A stretch of 64,000 bases of DNA from an uncultured Collinsella sp. Its GTDB lineage: Bacteria; Actinomycetota; Coriobacteriia; Coriobacteriales; Coriobacteriaceae. The notes beneath the pieces were generated by a model. The model searched no databases. It was not told the DNA's origin and saw nothing but the letters and a program-made list of their open reading frames with translations. The stretch lies in the NCBI GenBank assembly GCA_934654775.1, contig CAKUGR010000002.1, forward strand, positions 62,001 to 126,000, read 5' to 3'. The position numbers were made by a program, and so were the translations under genes. Of this stretch, positions 7,551 to 16,624 are shown piece after piece (position 1 is the first letter of the stretch; every line of letters begins with the position of its first letter).

Positions 7551-10199
7551 ATGGTGAAAAAGTCACCGGAAAACACTACTCCCGCAATTGTGGACAACGT
7601 AGAGGCGCTTGAGGCTAAGCTCGCTCAGATGCGAGAGGCCCAGGCGCTTTTTGCTACGTACACGCAGGAGCAGGTCGACAAGATCTTCTACGAGGCCGCC
7701 ATGGCCGCCAACAAAGCTCGTATCCCGTTGGCGAAGATGGCCATCGAGGAGACCGGCCGCGGCGTTCTTGAGGACAAGGTCATCAAGAACCACTACGCCG
7801 CAGAGTACATCTACAACGCTTACAAGAACACCAAGACCTGTGGTGTCCTGGAGCGCGACGAGGCCTACGGCATCACCAAGATCGCCGAGCCCATCGGCAT
7901 CGTGGGCGCCGTCATCCCGACGACCAACCCCACTTCCACCGCGATCTTCAAGACGCTGATCAGCCTGAAGACCCGCAACGGCATCATCATCTCCCCGCAC
8001 CCGGCTGCCGCCAAGTGCACCATCGCCGCCGCCAAGCTCGTGCTTGACGCCGCCGTCAAGGCCGGCGCCCCCGAGGGCATCATCGGCTGGGTCGATGTCC
8101 CCTCCATCGAGCTGACCAACATGGTCATGCGCGACGTCGACATCATTCTCGCCACCGGTGGCCCGGGCATGGTCAAGGCCGCTTACTCCTCGGGCAAGCC
8201 CGCCCTGGGCGTCGGCGCCGGCAACACCCCGGTCATCATCGACGACACTGCTGACGTGCTGCTCGCCGTCAACTCCATCATCCACTCCAAGACCTTCGAC
8301 AACGGCATGATCTGCGCTTCCGAGCAGTCCGTGACTGTCATCGACAGCATCTATGACCAGGTCAAGGCCGAGTTCCAGAAGCGCGGCTGCTACTTCGTCA
8401 AGCAGGGTGCCGAGATGGAGGCTCTGCGTGCCGCCATGTTCAAGAACGGCGCTCTCGATCACCGCATCCCCGGCATGGCTGCCGCCAAGATCGCCGAGCT
8501 CGCCGGCATCGAGGTTCCCGCCAAGACCAAGATCCTGATCGCCGAGGTCACCTCTACCGACCCCGCCAAAGAGGAGTTCTCCCACGAGAAGCTCTCCCCG
8601 GTCCTGGCCATGTACCACGCCAAGGACTTCCAGGAGGCCGTCGACAAGGCCGAGCACCTGGTGCTCGCCGGTGGCCCGGGCCACACCGCCTCTCTGTACG
8701 TGCACCCCGCCCAGGCCGAGAAGATCAGCCTGTTCGAGCACGTCATGAAGGCCTGCCGTATCGTCATCAACACCCCGTCCTCGCACGGCGGCATCGGTGA
8801 CCTGTACAACTTTGGCATGAAGCCGTCTCTGACCCTGGGCTGCGGCTCCTGGGGCGGCAACTCCGTCTCCGAGAACGTTGGGGTGAAGCACTTGATCAAC
8901 GTTAAGACTGTGGCCGAGCGCCGTGAGAACATGCTTTGGTTCCGCGCTCCCGAGAAGGTCTACTTCAAGAAGGGTTCCACGCCCGTCGCTCTCGACGAGC
9001 TCGGTACCGTCATGGGCAAGAAGCGCGCCTTCATCGTCACCGACCAGTTCCTCTTCAAGAATGGCAACACCCGCGCCATCGAGGCCAAGCTCGACGAGAT
9101 GGGCATCGCCCACGACTGCTTCTACGACGTCGAGCCCGATCCGTCGCTGCAGTGTGCACGTCGTGGCGCCAAGCAGATGGCTCTCTTTGAGCCGGACGTC
9201 ATCATCGCCGTCGGCGGTGGCTCCGCTATGGACGCCGGCAAGATCATGTGGATGATGTACGAGCACCCCGAGTGCAAGTTTGAGGACATGGCCATGGACT
9301 TCATGGACATCCGCAAGCGTATCTTCACCTTCCCCGAGATGGGCAAGAAGGCCTACTTCGTCGCCGTCCCGACCTCCTCGGGTACCGGCTCCGAGTGCAC
9401 GCCGTTCGCCATCATCACCGACAAGGAGACCGGCATCAAGTGGCCGCTCGCCGACTACGCGCTGCTCCCCAACATGGCTATCGTCGACGCCGACAACTGC
9501 ATGACCGCCCCGCGCGGCCTGACCGCTGCCTCCGGCATCGACGTCATGACCCACGCCATCGAGTCCTACGTCTCCATCATGGCTTCCGACTACACCAAGG
9601 GCCTCTCTGAGCGCGCTGCCAAGCTCGTCTTCGAGAACCTGCCCTCCAGCTTCGAGAACGGCGCCAAGGACCCGCACGCCCGCGAGGAGATGCACAACGC
9701 CTCCTGCATGGCCGGTATGGCCTTCGCCAACGCCTTCCTGGGCCTCAACCACTCCATGGCTCACAAGCTCGGCGCTTTCCATCACCTGCCCCACGGCATC
9801 GCCAACGCCGTCATCCTGACCCGCGTCATGCGCTACAACGCCGCCGAGGCTCCCGTCAAGATGGGCACCTTCTCCCAGTATCCTTACCCCAACGCGCTGC
9901 ACAACTACGCCGAGATGGCCAAGTACTGCGGCATCGAGGGCAAGGACGACAAGGAGACCTTCGAGAACTTCATCACGAAGCTCGAGGAGCTCAAGGACTT
10001 CATCGGCGTCAAGAAGACCATCGCCGACTACGGTGTCGACGAGCAGTACTTCCTCGACACGCTCGACGAGATGACCGAGCAGGCATTCAACGACCAGTGC
10101 ACCGGCGCTAACCCGCGCTACCCGCTCATGAGCGAGATCAAGGAGCTCTACCTGGACGCCTACTACGGCCGCGAACCCCAGGATTACGCCGTCTGCTAG
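7551..10199 (+). CDS. adhE: Bifunctional acetaldehyde-CoA / alcohol dehydrogenase
   Basis: Reduces acetyl-CoA to acetaldehyde and then ethanol, regenerating two NAD+ in fermentation; the family forms long spirosome filaments. The 882-residue protein has the usual fused layout: an aldehyde dehydrogenase domain (about 1-440) with the catalytic cysteine in GMICASEQS near residue 254, and an iron-dependent alcohol dehydrogenase domain (about 460-870) with GTGSECTPF near 610 and the iron-ligand histidines in LNHSMAHKLG and HHLPHG near 735-750. The ATG follows CAAGGAG. Strongly GC3-biased codons suggest high expression. Confidence 0.97.
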   Translation: MVKKSPENTTPAIVDNVEALEAKLAQMREAQALFATYTQEQVDKIFYEAAMAANKARIPLAKMAIEETGRGVLEDKVIKNHYAAEYIYNAYKNTKTCGVLERDEAYGITKIAEPIGIVGAVIPTTNPTSTAIFKTLISLKTRNGIIISPHPAAAKCTIAAAKLVLDAAVKAGAPEGIIGWVDVPSIELTNMVMRDVDIILATGGPGMVKAAYSSGKPALGVGAGNTPVIIDDTADVLLAVNSIIHSKTFDNGMICASEQSVTVIDSIYDQVKAEFQKRGCYFVKQGAEMEALRAAMFKNGALDHRIPGMAAAKIAELAGIEVPAKTKILIAEVTSTDPAKEEFSHEKLSPVLAMYHAKDFQEAVDKAEHLVLAGGPGHTASLYVHPAQAEKISLFEHVMKACRIVINTPSSHGGIGDLYNFGMKPSLTLGCGSWGGNSVSENVGVKHLINVKTVAERRENMLWFRAPEKVYFKKGSTPVALDELGTVMGKKRAFIVTDQFLFKNGNTRAIEAKLDEMGIAHDCFYDVEPDPSLQCARRGAKQMALFEPDVIIAVGGGSAMDAGKIMWMMYEHPECKFEDMAMDFMDIRKRIFTFPEMGKKAYFVAVPTSSGTGSECTPFAIITDKETGIKWPLADYALLPNMAIVDADNCMTAPRGLTAASGIDVMTHAIESYVSIMASDYTKGLSERAAKLVFENLPSSFENGAKDPHAREEMHNASCMAGMAFANAFLGLNHSMAHKLGAFHHLPHGIANAVILTRVMRYNAAEAPVKMGTFSQYPYPNALHNYAEMAKYCGIEGKDDKETFENFITKLEELKDFIGVKKTIADYGVDEQYFLDTLDEMTEQAFNDQCTGANPRYPLMSEIKELYLDAYYGREPQDYAVC

Positions 10200-10216
10200 T
10201 TTTAGCACGGTTTTTA

Positions 10217-10255
10217 ACGGCGGGGGTGCACGGGTGTTTCACACACCCCCGCCGT
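10217..10255 (+). terminator. adhE terminator stem
   Basis: ACGGCGGGGGTG (10217-10228) pairs exactly with CACCCCCGCCGT (10244-10255). The stem is very stable, but the following sequence, CGCTTCTAT, is not a clean U tract, so termination may be partial. Confidence 0.6.
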
Positions 10256-10287
10256 CGCTTCTATCGCATCGTTGAAAGGATGCAACC

Positions 10288-11052
10288 ATGCTGCTACCCG
10301 ATTCCAAGACCGAGCTCGTCCGCCGTGGCAACAAGGTCGTTTACGACCTGGGCGACAAGATCGTCAAGGTCTTCAACGAGACCAAGCCTGTCTCCGACGT
10401 GTTCAACGAGGCTTTGAATCTTGCCCGCATCAATGAGTGCGGCATCCGCAGCCCCAAGGCTCTCGAGGTTTCCCAGCTCGAGAACGCCAACGGCTGGGCG
10501 CTTGTGACCGAGAAGGTCCCGGGCACCACCCTTGCCGAGAAGATGACTGCCGAGCCCCAGCGCTTCGGTGAGTACCTCGAGATGTTCGTCGACCTCCAGA
10601 TCGAGATCCACGGCTACACCTCCCCGCTGCTCAACCGTCAGCGCGACAAGTTCGCCCGCATGATCGACAGCCTGGATCAGCTCAATGCCACCACGCGCTA
10701 CAACCTTCAGGAGCGTCTGGACGGCATGACCAAGGAGTTCAAGGTCTGCCACGGCGACTTCAACCCCTCCAACGTCATCGTCGGTGACGACGGCCAGCTC
10801 TACGTGTGCGACTGGGCACACGCCACCCAGGGCTCCCCTGCCGCCGACGTTGCAACCACCTACCTGCTCTTCGCCCTCAACAGCAAGGACCAGGCCGAGG
10901 CCTACCTGGAGCTCTACTGCGACCGCGCCGACATGCCCATGCAGGTCGTACGTCAATGGACGAGCATCGTCGCCGCTTCCGAGCTTGCTCGTAAGCGCAA
11001 CGTGAACGATGAGTTCCTTAAGAACTGGATCGACGTCGTCGATTATCAGTAA
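10288..11052 (+). CDS. Aminoglycoside phosphotransferase-fold kinase, unknown substrate
   Basis: A 254-residue protein of the APH/choline-kinase superfamily. Seen: a degenerate N-lobe with DKIVKVFNE (candidate ATP-binding lysine, near residue 30), the Brenner motif HGDFNPSNVIV near 153, and the metal-binding VCDWAHA near 173. Catalytic Asp, Asn and Asp are all present, so it is probably active. Families of this type phosphorylate small hydroxylated molecules; nothing here names the substrate, and antibiotic resistance should not be assumed. It follows adhE by 88 nt with a hairpin between and has its own terminator. The ATG at 10288 follows AAAGGA. Confidence 0.75.
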   Translation: MLLPDSKTELVRRGNKVVYDLGDKIVKVFNETKPVSDVFNEALNLARINECGIRSPKALEVSQLENANGWALVTEKVPGTTLAEKMTAEPQRFGEYLEMFVDLQIEIHGYTSPLLNRQRDKFARMIDSLDQLNATTRYNLQERLDGMTKEFKVCHGDFNPSNVIVGDDGQLYVCDWAHATQGSPAADVATTYLLFALNSKDQAEAYLELYCDRADMPMQVVRQWTSIVAASELARKRNVNDEFLKNWIDVVDYQ

Positions 11053-11084
11053 TATCTGAGCGATTCATTTCGCATCGGAGGCAC

Positions 11085-11129
11085 AAAGGAAAACCCCGCA
11101 GCTCGCATGGGCTGTGGGGTTTTCCTTTT
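11085..11129 (+). terminator. Terminator after the APH-fold kinase
   Basis: AAAGGAAAACCCCGCAGC (11085-11102 region) pairs with GCTGTGGGGTTTTCCTTTT (11111-11129): a long stem ending in a T run. Confidence 0.85.
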
Positions 11130-11148
11130 AGCGATTGAGTACATCGGC

Positions 11149-11202
11149 AAACAAAAGGACGGCCCCACAACTCCCCTATTTCGGAGAAATGCGGGGCCGC
11201 CC
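11149..11202 (-). terminator. Terminator of the pyrH-proS operon
   Basis: On the minus strand GGGCGGCCCC-type sequence (11202-11193) pairs with GGGGCCGTCC (11166-11157) around an inner ATTTCTCCGAAAT stem, followed by TTTTGTTT. It lies 30 nt past the proS stop and faces the kinase terminator. Confidence 0.8.
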
Positions 11203-11231
11203 CGTAACGCAGCTATTGGCAATGCCGCGGA

Positions 11232-12953
11232 TTAACGACGGGCCGCCTTCACAAGCTCAGCAACCTTGGCGACGACCTCATCGATCGCCACATCCTCGCG
11301 CTCGCCCGTCGCACGGTCCTTGAGCTCGACGGTACCGTTCTTAAGGCCGCGCTTACCCAGAACGACCTGATACGGGAAGCCCATGAGGTCGTTATCGGCA
11401 AACTTAAAGCCGGGACGCTCGTCGCGGTCATCGACGACGACCTCGATACCCTCGGCGCACAGGCCCTCGACGATTTGGTCGCAGACGGTGGCGCACTCCT
11501 CCTTCTTGGGGTCGAGTGGAATCACCGCGACCTCGTAGGGAGCGACGGAAACCGGCCAGACGATACCATGCTCGTCATTGTGCTGCTCCACGACGGCAGC
11601 GAGCGAACGGGACACGCCCACGCCGTAGCAACCCATGATAAGCGGCTTCTCCTTGCCGTCCTCATCCATAAAGGTGGCACCCATGGCCTCGGAGTACTTA
11701 GTGCCAAGCTGGAAGACCTGGGAAACCTCGATGCCGCGGGCAGCAGAGAGCGGCTTGCCGCAGTGCGGACAGGGATCGCCGGCAACGACAGTAACCAGGT
11801 CGGCCCACTCATCGACGGTAAAGTCGCGCTCGGGGCAGGCACCGGTAAAGTGGTAGTCGACCTCGTTGGCGCCGCAAGCCCACTGCTTGGACTCGCGCAG
11901 GCTCTCGTCGCAGACCAGACGGATGCCCTCGGGCAGGTTGACCGGTCCGATAAAGCCCTTGTGCAGACCGTAGGCCTGGAGCTCCTCGTCGGTCATCATA
12001 CGATAGCCCTTGCCAAAGACATGCTCGGCCTTGCAGTCATTGAGCTCGTGGTCGCCCGGGACAATGGCAACGACCGGCTTGCCCTCGGCATCGATCAACG
12101 CCAGCGACTTGCGCGTACCGTTCTCGGGGAAGCCGAAGAACTTGGCGACGGCCTCGATGGTGCCCAAGCCCGGAGTCTCGACCTTGGTGAGCGCACCGTC
12201 GCCAGGGCCCTCGGTCACGACCACCTTGGTGTTTGCAGCCTCGTCGTCGGCAGCAAAGCCGCAGTCATCGCAGTAGACGAGCGATGCCTCGCCGGCGTCG
12301 GCCAGAGCCATGTACTCAACGGAGGTGTCGCCACCGATCTCACCGGAGTCGGCGACAACGGGCAGAGCCTTGATGTAGCAGCGCTCGCAGATGTTGGCGT
12401 AGGCCTGCTTCATCTTGTCGTACTCCTCCTGCAGACTCTCCTGCGTGGCAGAGAAGCTGTAGGCGTCCTTCATGATGAACTCACGACCGCGCATCAGGCC
12501 AAAGCGGGGACGGAACTCGTCGCGGAACTTATCCTGAATGTGGTACAGGTTGACGGGCAGCTGCTTATAGGAGCGCAGCTCATTGCGCACCAGGGCCGTG
12601 ACGGTCTCCTCGTGCGTGGGGCCCAGCACAAACTCGCGACCATGACGGTCGTCAAAGCGCACGAGCTCCTTGCCATAGGCATCGATGCGGCCGGACTCAC
12701 GCCACAGCTCGGCATCGACCATAATGGGCATCATGAGCTCCTGGGCGCCCGCAGCGTCCATCTCGTCGCGCACGATGTTCTCGATCTTACGAATCGAGCG
12801 CCAAGCGAGCGGCAGATAGGAATACAGGCCGGCGGCCTCCTTGCGGATCATACCGGCACGAAGCAGCAGGCGATGGCTTGCAAGCTCGGCGTCGGCCGGA
12901 TCCTCTTTGAGCGTCGGCGCATAGAGCTTAGACATATACATTGCTCGAGTCAT
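11232..12953 (-). CDS. proS: Prolyl-tRNA synthetase
   Basis: Charges tRNA-Pro. The 573 residues match the bacterial form with an inserted editing domain. Class II motifs are present: motif 1 around MRPGLYSY-type sequence (AAGLYSYLPLAWR), motif 2 in FRDEFRPRFGLMRGREF near residue 145, and motif 3 in GCYGVGVSRSLAA near 440. The editing insertion occupies roughly 230-390. The ATG directly follows the ispG TAA, and its ribosome site GAGGAG lies inside ispG, so the two are coupled. It closes the operon that begins at pyrH. Confidence 0.96.
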   Translation of the reverse strand: MTRAMYMSKLYAPTLKEDPADAELASHRLLLRAGMIRKEAAGLYSYLPLAWRSIRKIENIVRDEMDAAGAQELMMPIMVDAELWRESGRIDAYGKELVRFDDRHGREFVLGPTHEETVTALVRNELRSYKQLPVNLYHIQDKFRDEFRPRFGLMRGREFIMKDAYSFSATQESLQEEYDKMKQAYANICERCYIKALPVVADSGEIGGDTSVEYMALADAGEASLVYCDDCGFAADDEAANTKVVVTEGPGDGALTKVETPGLGTIEAVAKFFGFPENGTRKSLALIDAEGKPVVAIVPGDHELNDCKAEHVFGKGYRMMTDEELQAYGLHKGFIGPVNLPEGIRLVCDESLRESKQWACGANEVDYHFTGACPERDFTVDEWADLVTVVAGDPCPHCGKPLSAARGIEVSQVFQLGTKYSEAMGATFMDEDGKEKPLIMGCYGVGVSRSLAAVVEQHNDEHGIVWPVSVAPYEVAVIPLDPKKEECATVCDQIVEGLCAEGIEVVVDDRDERPGFKFADNDLMGFPYQVVLGKRGLKNGTVELKDRATGEREDVAIDEVVAKVAELVKAARR

Positions 12954-14036
12954 TTATTTCTCCTCAATAAGCTTGTCGACCTCGGCCATAAGCGCGTCGA
13001 CAATTTGATCCTCAGCTACTTTACCAATGATCTGGCCATGCGAAAAGAGCAGGGCCTGACCACGTCCGCAAGCAACGCCCAGGTCGGCGTCGGAAGCCTC
13101 ACCGGGACCATTAACGGCACATCCCATGACGGCAATCGAAAGCGGCGCGGCATAGTTCTTAAGCCGCTCGGTTACTTCCTCGGCGATAGGAATCAGGTTA
13201 ACCTGACAGCGGGCGCACGTGGGGCACGAGACAATCTCGGGACCGCGGCGACGCAGGCCCAACGACTGCAGAATTCCCCAGGCAACCGGCGGCTCCTCAA
13301 CCGGATCGGCCGTGAGAGAGACGCGCATGGTGTCACCGATACCCTCAGACAGCAGAATACCAAGGCCCACCGAGCTCTTGATGGTGCCCTGCAGCTTGGT
13401 ACCCGCCTCGGTTACGCCCAGGTGAAGCGGAACGTGGGGAATCTCACGCGACAGGGCTCGATAGGTATCGAGCGTCGTTTGCACGCTATGGGCCTTGGCC
13501 GAAAGCACAATGTTCGTAAAGCCGCGATCTTCAAAATGCTTGACGAAACGCTCGCTCGACATCACGAGCTTTTCGGGCTGCGTGAGATCATCGCGCTCGG
13601 CAATATCCTGCTCAAGCGAACCGGCATTGACGCCGATACGAATCGCACAGCCCGCGGCACCCGCAGCATCGATCACCGCGTCAACCTTGGCCCAATCGCC
13701 GATATTGCCGGGATTGATGCGCAGCTTGGCGGCACCGGCCTCCACGGCGCCAATGGCGAGCTTATGGTTAAAGTGGATATCGGCGACAATCGGCACCGGA
13801 GACTCGGCACAGATGGTGCGGAAACCATCAAGCGCGGCCTCGGTGGGCACACTCACGCGCACGATATCACAGCCAGCCTGTACCAACGCACACACCTGCG
13901 CAAGCGTTGCCTGAGCATCAGCGGTATCGGTGCAGGTCATGGATTGGACCACCACCGGCGCGCCGCCACCAATCTGCACGCCGCCCACATGCACGGGGCG
14001 CGTCAGCTCGCGAGGCAAAGAATGGGATAAAGACAA
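12954..14036 (-). CDS. ispG: 4-hydroxy-3-methylbut-2-enyl diphosphate synthase (flavodoxin)
   Basis: [4Fe-4S] enzyme of the MEP isoprenoid pathway that makes HMBPP. Cluster cysteines are in SCPTCARC and in MGCAVNGPGEA about 35 residues later, both canonical. Other family marks are PVVVQSMT, ADIHFNHKLA and LRINPGNIG. The open frame runs back into rseP, but family alignment places the start near the TTG at 14036, which follows GGGGAG by 8 nt; a GTG at 14045 is the alternative. Together with dxr, two enzymes of the same pathway sit in one operon with uppS, which uses their products. Confidence 0.94.
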   Translation of the reverse strand: MSLSHSLPRELTRPVHVGGVQIGGGAPVVVQSMTCTDTADAQATLAQVCALVQAGCDIVRVSVPTEAALDGFRTICAESPVPIVADIHFNHKLAIGAVEAGAAKLRINPGNIGDWAKVDAVIDAAGAAGCAIRIGVNAGSLEQDIAERDDLTQPEKLVMSSERFVKHFEDRGFTNIVLSAKAHSVQTTLDTYRALSREIPHVPLHLGVTEAGTKLQGTIKSSVGLGILLSEGIGDTMRVSLTADPVEEPPVAWGILQSLGLRRRGPEIVSCPTCARCQVNLIPIAEEVTERLKNYAAPLSIAVMGCAVNGPGEASDADLGVACGRGQALLFSHGQIIGKVAEDQIVDALMAEVDKLIEEK

Positions 14037-14049
14037 TCCAAACACTCCC

Positions 14050-15411
14050 CTACAGTATAAATCGAAGGATGTCGGAACGAAGCATATAGACAAACAGCAG
14101 CGCGAAGAGCGCGATGCCCACATAGCTCACAAACGTCTGGACCTTGAGCGGAAGCTCGCGGCCCGCAATCTTTTGAATGATCTCGATGACCAGCTTACCG
14201 CCATCGAGTGGTGGGATGGGCAGCAGGTTCATAAAGCCAAGCGAGAACGAAATGAGGGCGGCAAACGAAAGGAACGTGGCAGGGCCGGCGGCAGCGGCCT
14301 GTGAGGACATAACGCTAATACCGACGATCGAAGAGGACTGATCGAGAATCTCCATCGTATGCTGCGGCTGGAGCAGGCGCATCACGCCCTCCGCTGTCTG
14401 CAAAACATAGGAGAACGACAGGCGAGCCGATGTGATGGGGTCTAAACGGACCACCTGCGTAGAGGCATACACGCCTAGGCGCTCGTCCTCTTTGAGCGCA
14501 ACCGTGGTCGAATGCTGCTTGCCGTCACGCTCGTACTCAATGGCGATATCGTCCTTACCGGCAGCCTTGCCGATGGCATCGTAAACGTCCATCCAGGTGG
14601 AGCACGATACGCCGTCGACCGAAAGGATCGCGTCGCCGCCCTCAATTCCCGCCTCGGCGGCAATCGAGCCTTCGTCAACCTGGCCGATCACATTGGTATC
14701 CACCGGCACCGTGACACCTGCGATGGAATAGATGCTCATAAGGAGCAAAAAGCCCGTCAGGATGTTGACGATAATGCCCGCAAGCAGCATAAAGGCACGC
14801 TTGACAAAGCCCTGGCCCAAATAGGTGTGCGATCGCTCGCGTGCAAGGAATTCGGACTCGCCGCACGGCAGCTCCCATACATCGCCCTCGGCAGTCGCGT
14901 GCTCGCGATCGAACCGACGGCCGTCAAAGGTGGTATAACCCGCCGCGTCACGCGGCAGGGTCTGGTACTTGGTGGGATAGTAACTGGGCGAAGGCTTTTC
15001 CCCTTCTTCATACCAAGGAGCGATGGAGCCCCAGCCCAACAGCAAAGCACAGGCCTCGAGCACATCCTCCTCGGACAGCTCGAGCTCGACAGCAAGATCG
15101 GCCACCGTCACACGACCGTGGCGATAGATGGCCGCGAGCACGCGGTCGGCACACGAGACGTCGGTCGGATCCATGCCGCAAATGGCAGCATAGCCACCCA
15201 GCAGCAGCGGCGTCACGCCAAACTTGGTGCCGATACGACGCGACGTGTGGTGGATATCAAAGCGACACGGCAGGCCCAAAAAGAACTCAGTCACGCGGAC
15301 ACCGCAGGCACGCGCCGCCAAAAAGTGGCCGCCCTCGTGCAAAAACACGAGGACGGAAAGCATCAGCAGGCCCCAAAAGACCGATGAGAAAACGCTCAGA
15401 ACAGTATCCAT
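14050..15411 (-). CDS. rseP: Site-2 zinc metalloprotease RseP/RasP with extra cytoplasmic domain
   Basis: Intramembrane protease that cleaves anti-sigma factors and signal-peptide remnants. Seen: the zinc motif HEGGH near residue 25 in the first membrane segment, LLGGYA, a PDZ domain around 240-320, and the third zinc-ligand motif NLLPIPPLDGGK near 405. Between LLGGYA and the second membrane helix (about residues 80-185) lies an insertion not typical of RseP; residues 85-135 look like a winged helix (DRVLAAIYRHGRVTVADL, then LELSEEDVLEA). The ribosome site AAGGAT is about 16 nt before the ATG, which is far. It sits between dxr and ispG as in many bacteria. Confidence 0.9.
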   Translation of the reverse strand: MDTVLSVFSSVFWGLLMLSVLVFLHEGGHFLAARACGVRVTEFFLGLPCRFDIHHTSRRIGTKFGVTPLLLGGYAAICGMDPTDVSCADRVLAAIYRHGRVTVADLAVELELSEEDVLEACALLLGWGSIAPWYEEGEKPSPSYYPTKYQTLPRDAAGYTTFDGRRFDREHATAEGDVWELPCGESEFLARERSHTYLGQGFVKRAFMLLAGIIVNILTGFLLLMSIYSIAGVTVPVDTNVIGQVDEGSIAAEAGIEGGDAILSVDGVSCSTWMDVYDAIGKAAGKDDIAIEYERDGKQHSTTVALKEDERLGVYASTQVVRLDPITSARLSFSYVLQTAEGVMRLLQPQHTMEILDQSSSIVGISVMSSQAAAAGPATFLSFAALISFSLGFMNLLPIPPLDGGKLVIEIIQKIAGRELPLKVQTFVSYVGIALFALLFVYMLRSDILRFIL

Positions 15412-15436
15412 AAAACGAAAAAGAAATCCTTATGAG

Positions 15437-16624
15437 TTAAGAACGGGTTGCGGCGAGCACCTGCGCGGCCTTTTCACGCGCCCACGCATCGATGTCGCGG
15501 AGCTGTTCAAACGAATCGACCGCCTGCGCATCGTGAGCATCCATGCAGGATTCCACAATGCGGTCGATATCGGTAAAGCTGCAGCCATCATGCAGAAAGG
15601 CATCGACGGCGACCTCGTTGGCGGCATTGAGCACGCACGGCATGGTGCCGCCCGTCTTGCCGGCACGCTCGGCTAGCGCAAGGCAGCGGAAGGTATCCAT
15701 ATCGGCCGCGTCAAAGGTAAGCTGCCCTAGCTCGCGGAAATCGATACGCGGAGCCGGCGTATCCCAACGCTCGGGATACGAGAAAGCAAACTGGATGGGA
15801 ATGCGCATGTCGGAGGCACCGAGATGCGCCATCACAGATCCGTCGGCAAACTCGACCATGGAGTGAATCTTAGACTGGCGCTGCACGACCACGTTAATGA
15901 AATCAAGATCGCAGCCAAACAGATGCATGGCCTCGATACGCTCCAGACCTTTGTTCATGAGGGTGGCGGAGTCAATCGTGATCTTGGCACCCATAGCCCA
16001 CGTGGGATGCGCCAGGGCATCGGCGCGCGTCACGCGATCGAGCTCATCACGCGTGCGACCAAAGAACGGGCCGCCCGAGCAGGTAAGCCAAATGCAGTGA
16101 GCCTCGCGCGGATTTTCGCCCAGATAGCACTGGTAGATGGCGGAATGCTCGGAGTCGACCGGGATAAGCTGACCCGGCTGTGCCAACGGCATCAGCAGAT
16201 CGCCACCGACGACGAGCGACTCCTTGTTGGCCAGGGCAAGACGCTTGTTCGAGGTCAGGGCAGCATGGCTCGCCTCGAGACCGGCAGCGCCCACGATGGC
16301 CACGAGCACGCAGTCGACATCATCGCGGCATGCGAGCTCGCACACGGCCTGCGCGCCAACGCCGAGCTCCGTGCCCTCGGGCAGTTCCTGGAGCACCGCG
16401 TCGGCGCCATGGGAGGCGTCCGCCACGGCGACCGCCGGAACCGAGAACTCACGGGCAGCGGCAACGAGCTCGGAGGTGCTGGAGTTAACGGAAAGCGCCG
16501 TCACCTGCAGGCGATCGGCATGCTGACGGCACACATCGAGCGCCTGAGTGCCGATAGAGCCCGTACAGCCCAGAATGGCAACACGAAGACGCCCATCGGG
16601 ACCATAGGTGGTCTGATACGCCAT
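15437..16624 (-). CDS. dxr: 1-deoxy-D-xylulose 5-phosphate reductoisomerase
   Basis: NADPH- and metal-dependent first committed enzyme of the MEP pathway, target of fosmidomycin. The NADPH loop is GCTGSIGTQALD near residue 20; LALANKESLV, the metal-site PVDSEHSAI near 155 and DSATLMNKGLE near 225 follow in order, and the C-terminal helical domain has LNAANEVAV. The 395 residues are the normal length. Its ATG overlaps the cdsA stop by one base (TAATG). Confidence 0.96.
   Translation of the reverse strand: MAYQTTYGPDGRLRVAILGCTGSIGTQALDVCRQHADRLQVTALSVNSSTSELVAAAREFSVPAVAVADASHGADAVLQELPEGTELGVGAQAVCELACRDDVDCVLVAIVGAAGLEASHAALTSNKRLALANKESLVVGGDLLMPLAQPGQLIPVDSEHSAIYQCYLGENPREAHCIWLTCSGGPFFGRTRDELDRVTRADALAHPTWAMGAKITIDSATLMNKGLERIEAMHLFGCDLDFINVVVQRQSKIHSMVEFADGSVMAHLGASDMRIPIQFAFSYPERWDTPAPRIDFRELGQLTFDAADMDTFRCLALAERAGKTGGTMPCVLNAANEVAVDAFLHDGCSFTDIDRIVESCMDAHDAQAVDSFEQLRDIDAWAREKAAQVLAATRS

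Noticed and set aside
7563..10208. 881-residue open frame on the strand opposite adhE
   Set aside because: It mirrors adhE codon structure (Val/Gly/Asp/His-rich shadow), has no ribosome site and no recognisable domain. It is a GC-rich antisense frame.
10288..11052. Antibiotic resistance gene
   Set aside because: The APH fold alone does not show aminoglycoside activity, and the context is metabolic.
11475..14030. 851-residue plus-strand frame opposite proS and ispG
   Set aside because: Same reasoning: low-complexity shadow of two conserved enzymes, no start signals.
14037..14123. N-terminal extension of ispG into the end of rseP
   Set aside because: The extra residues are Cys/Arg-rich, antisense-like in composition, unconserved, and lie in rseP coding sequence; a TTG with a ribosome site gives the family start.
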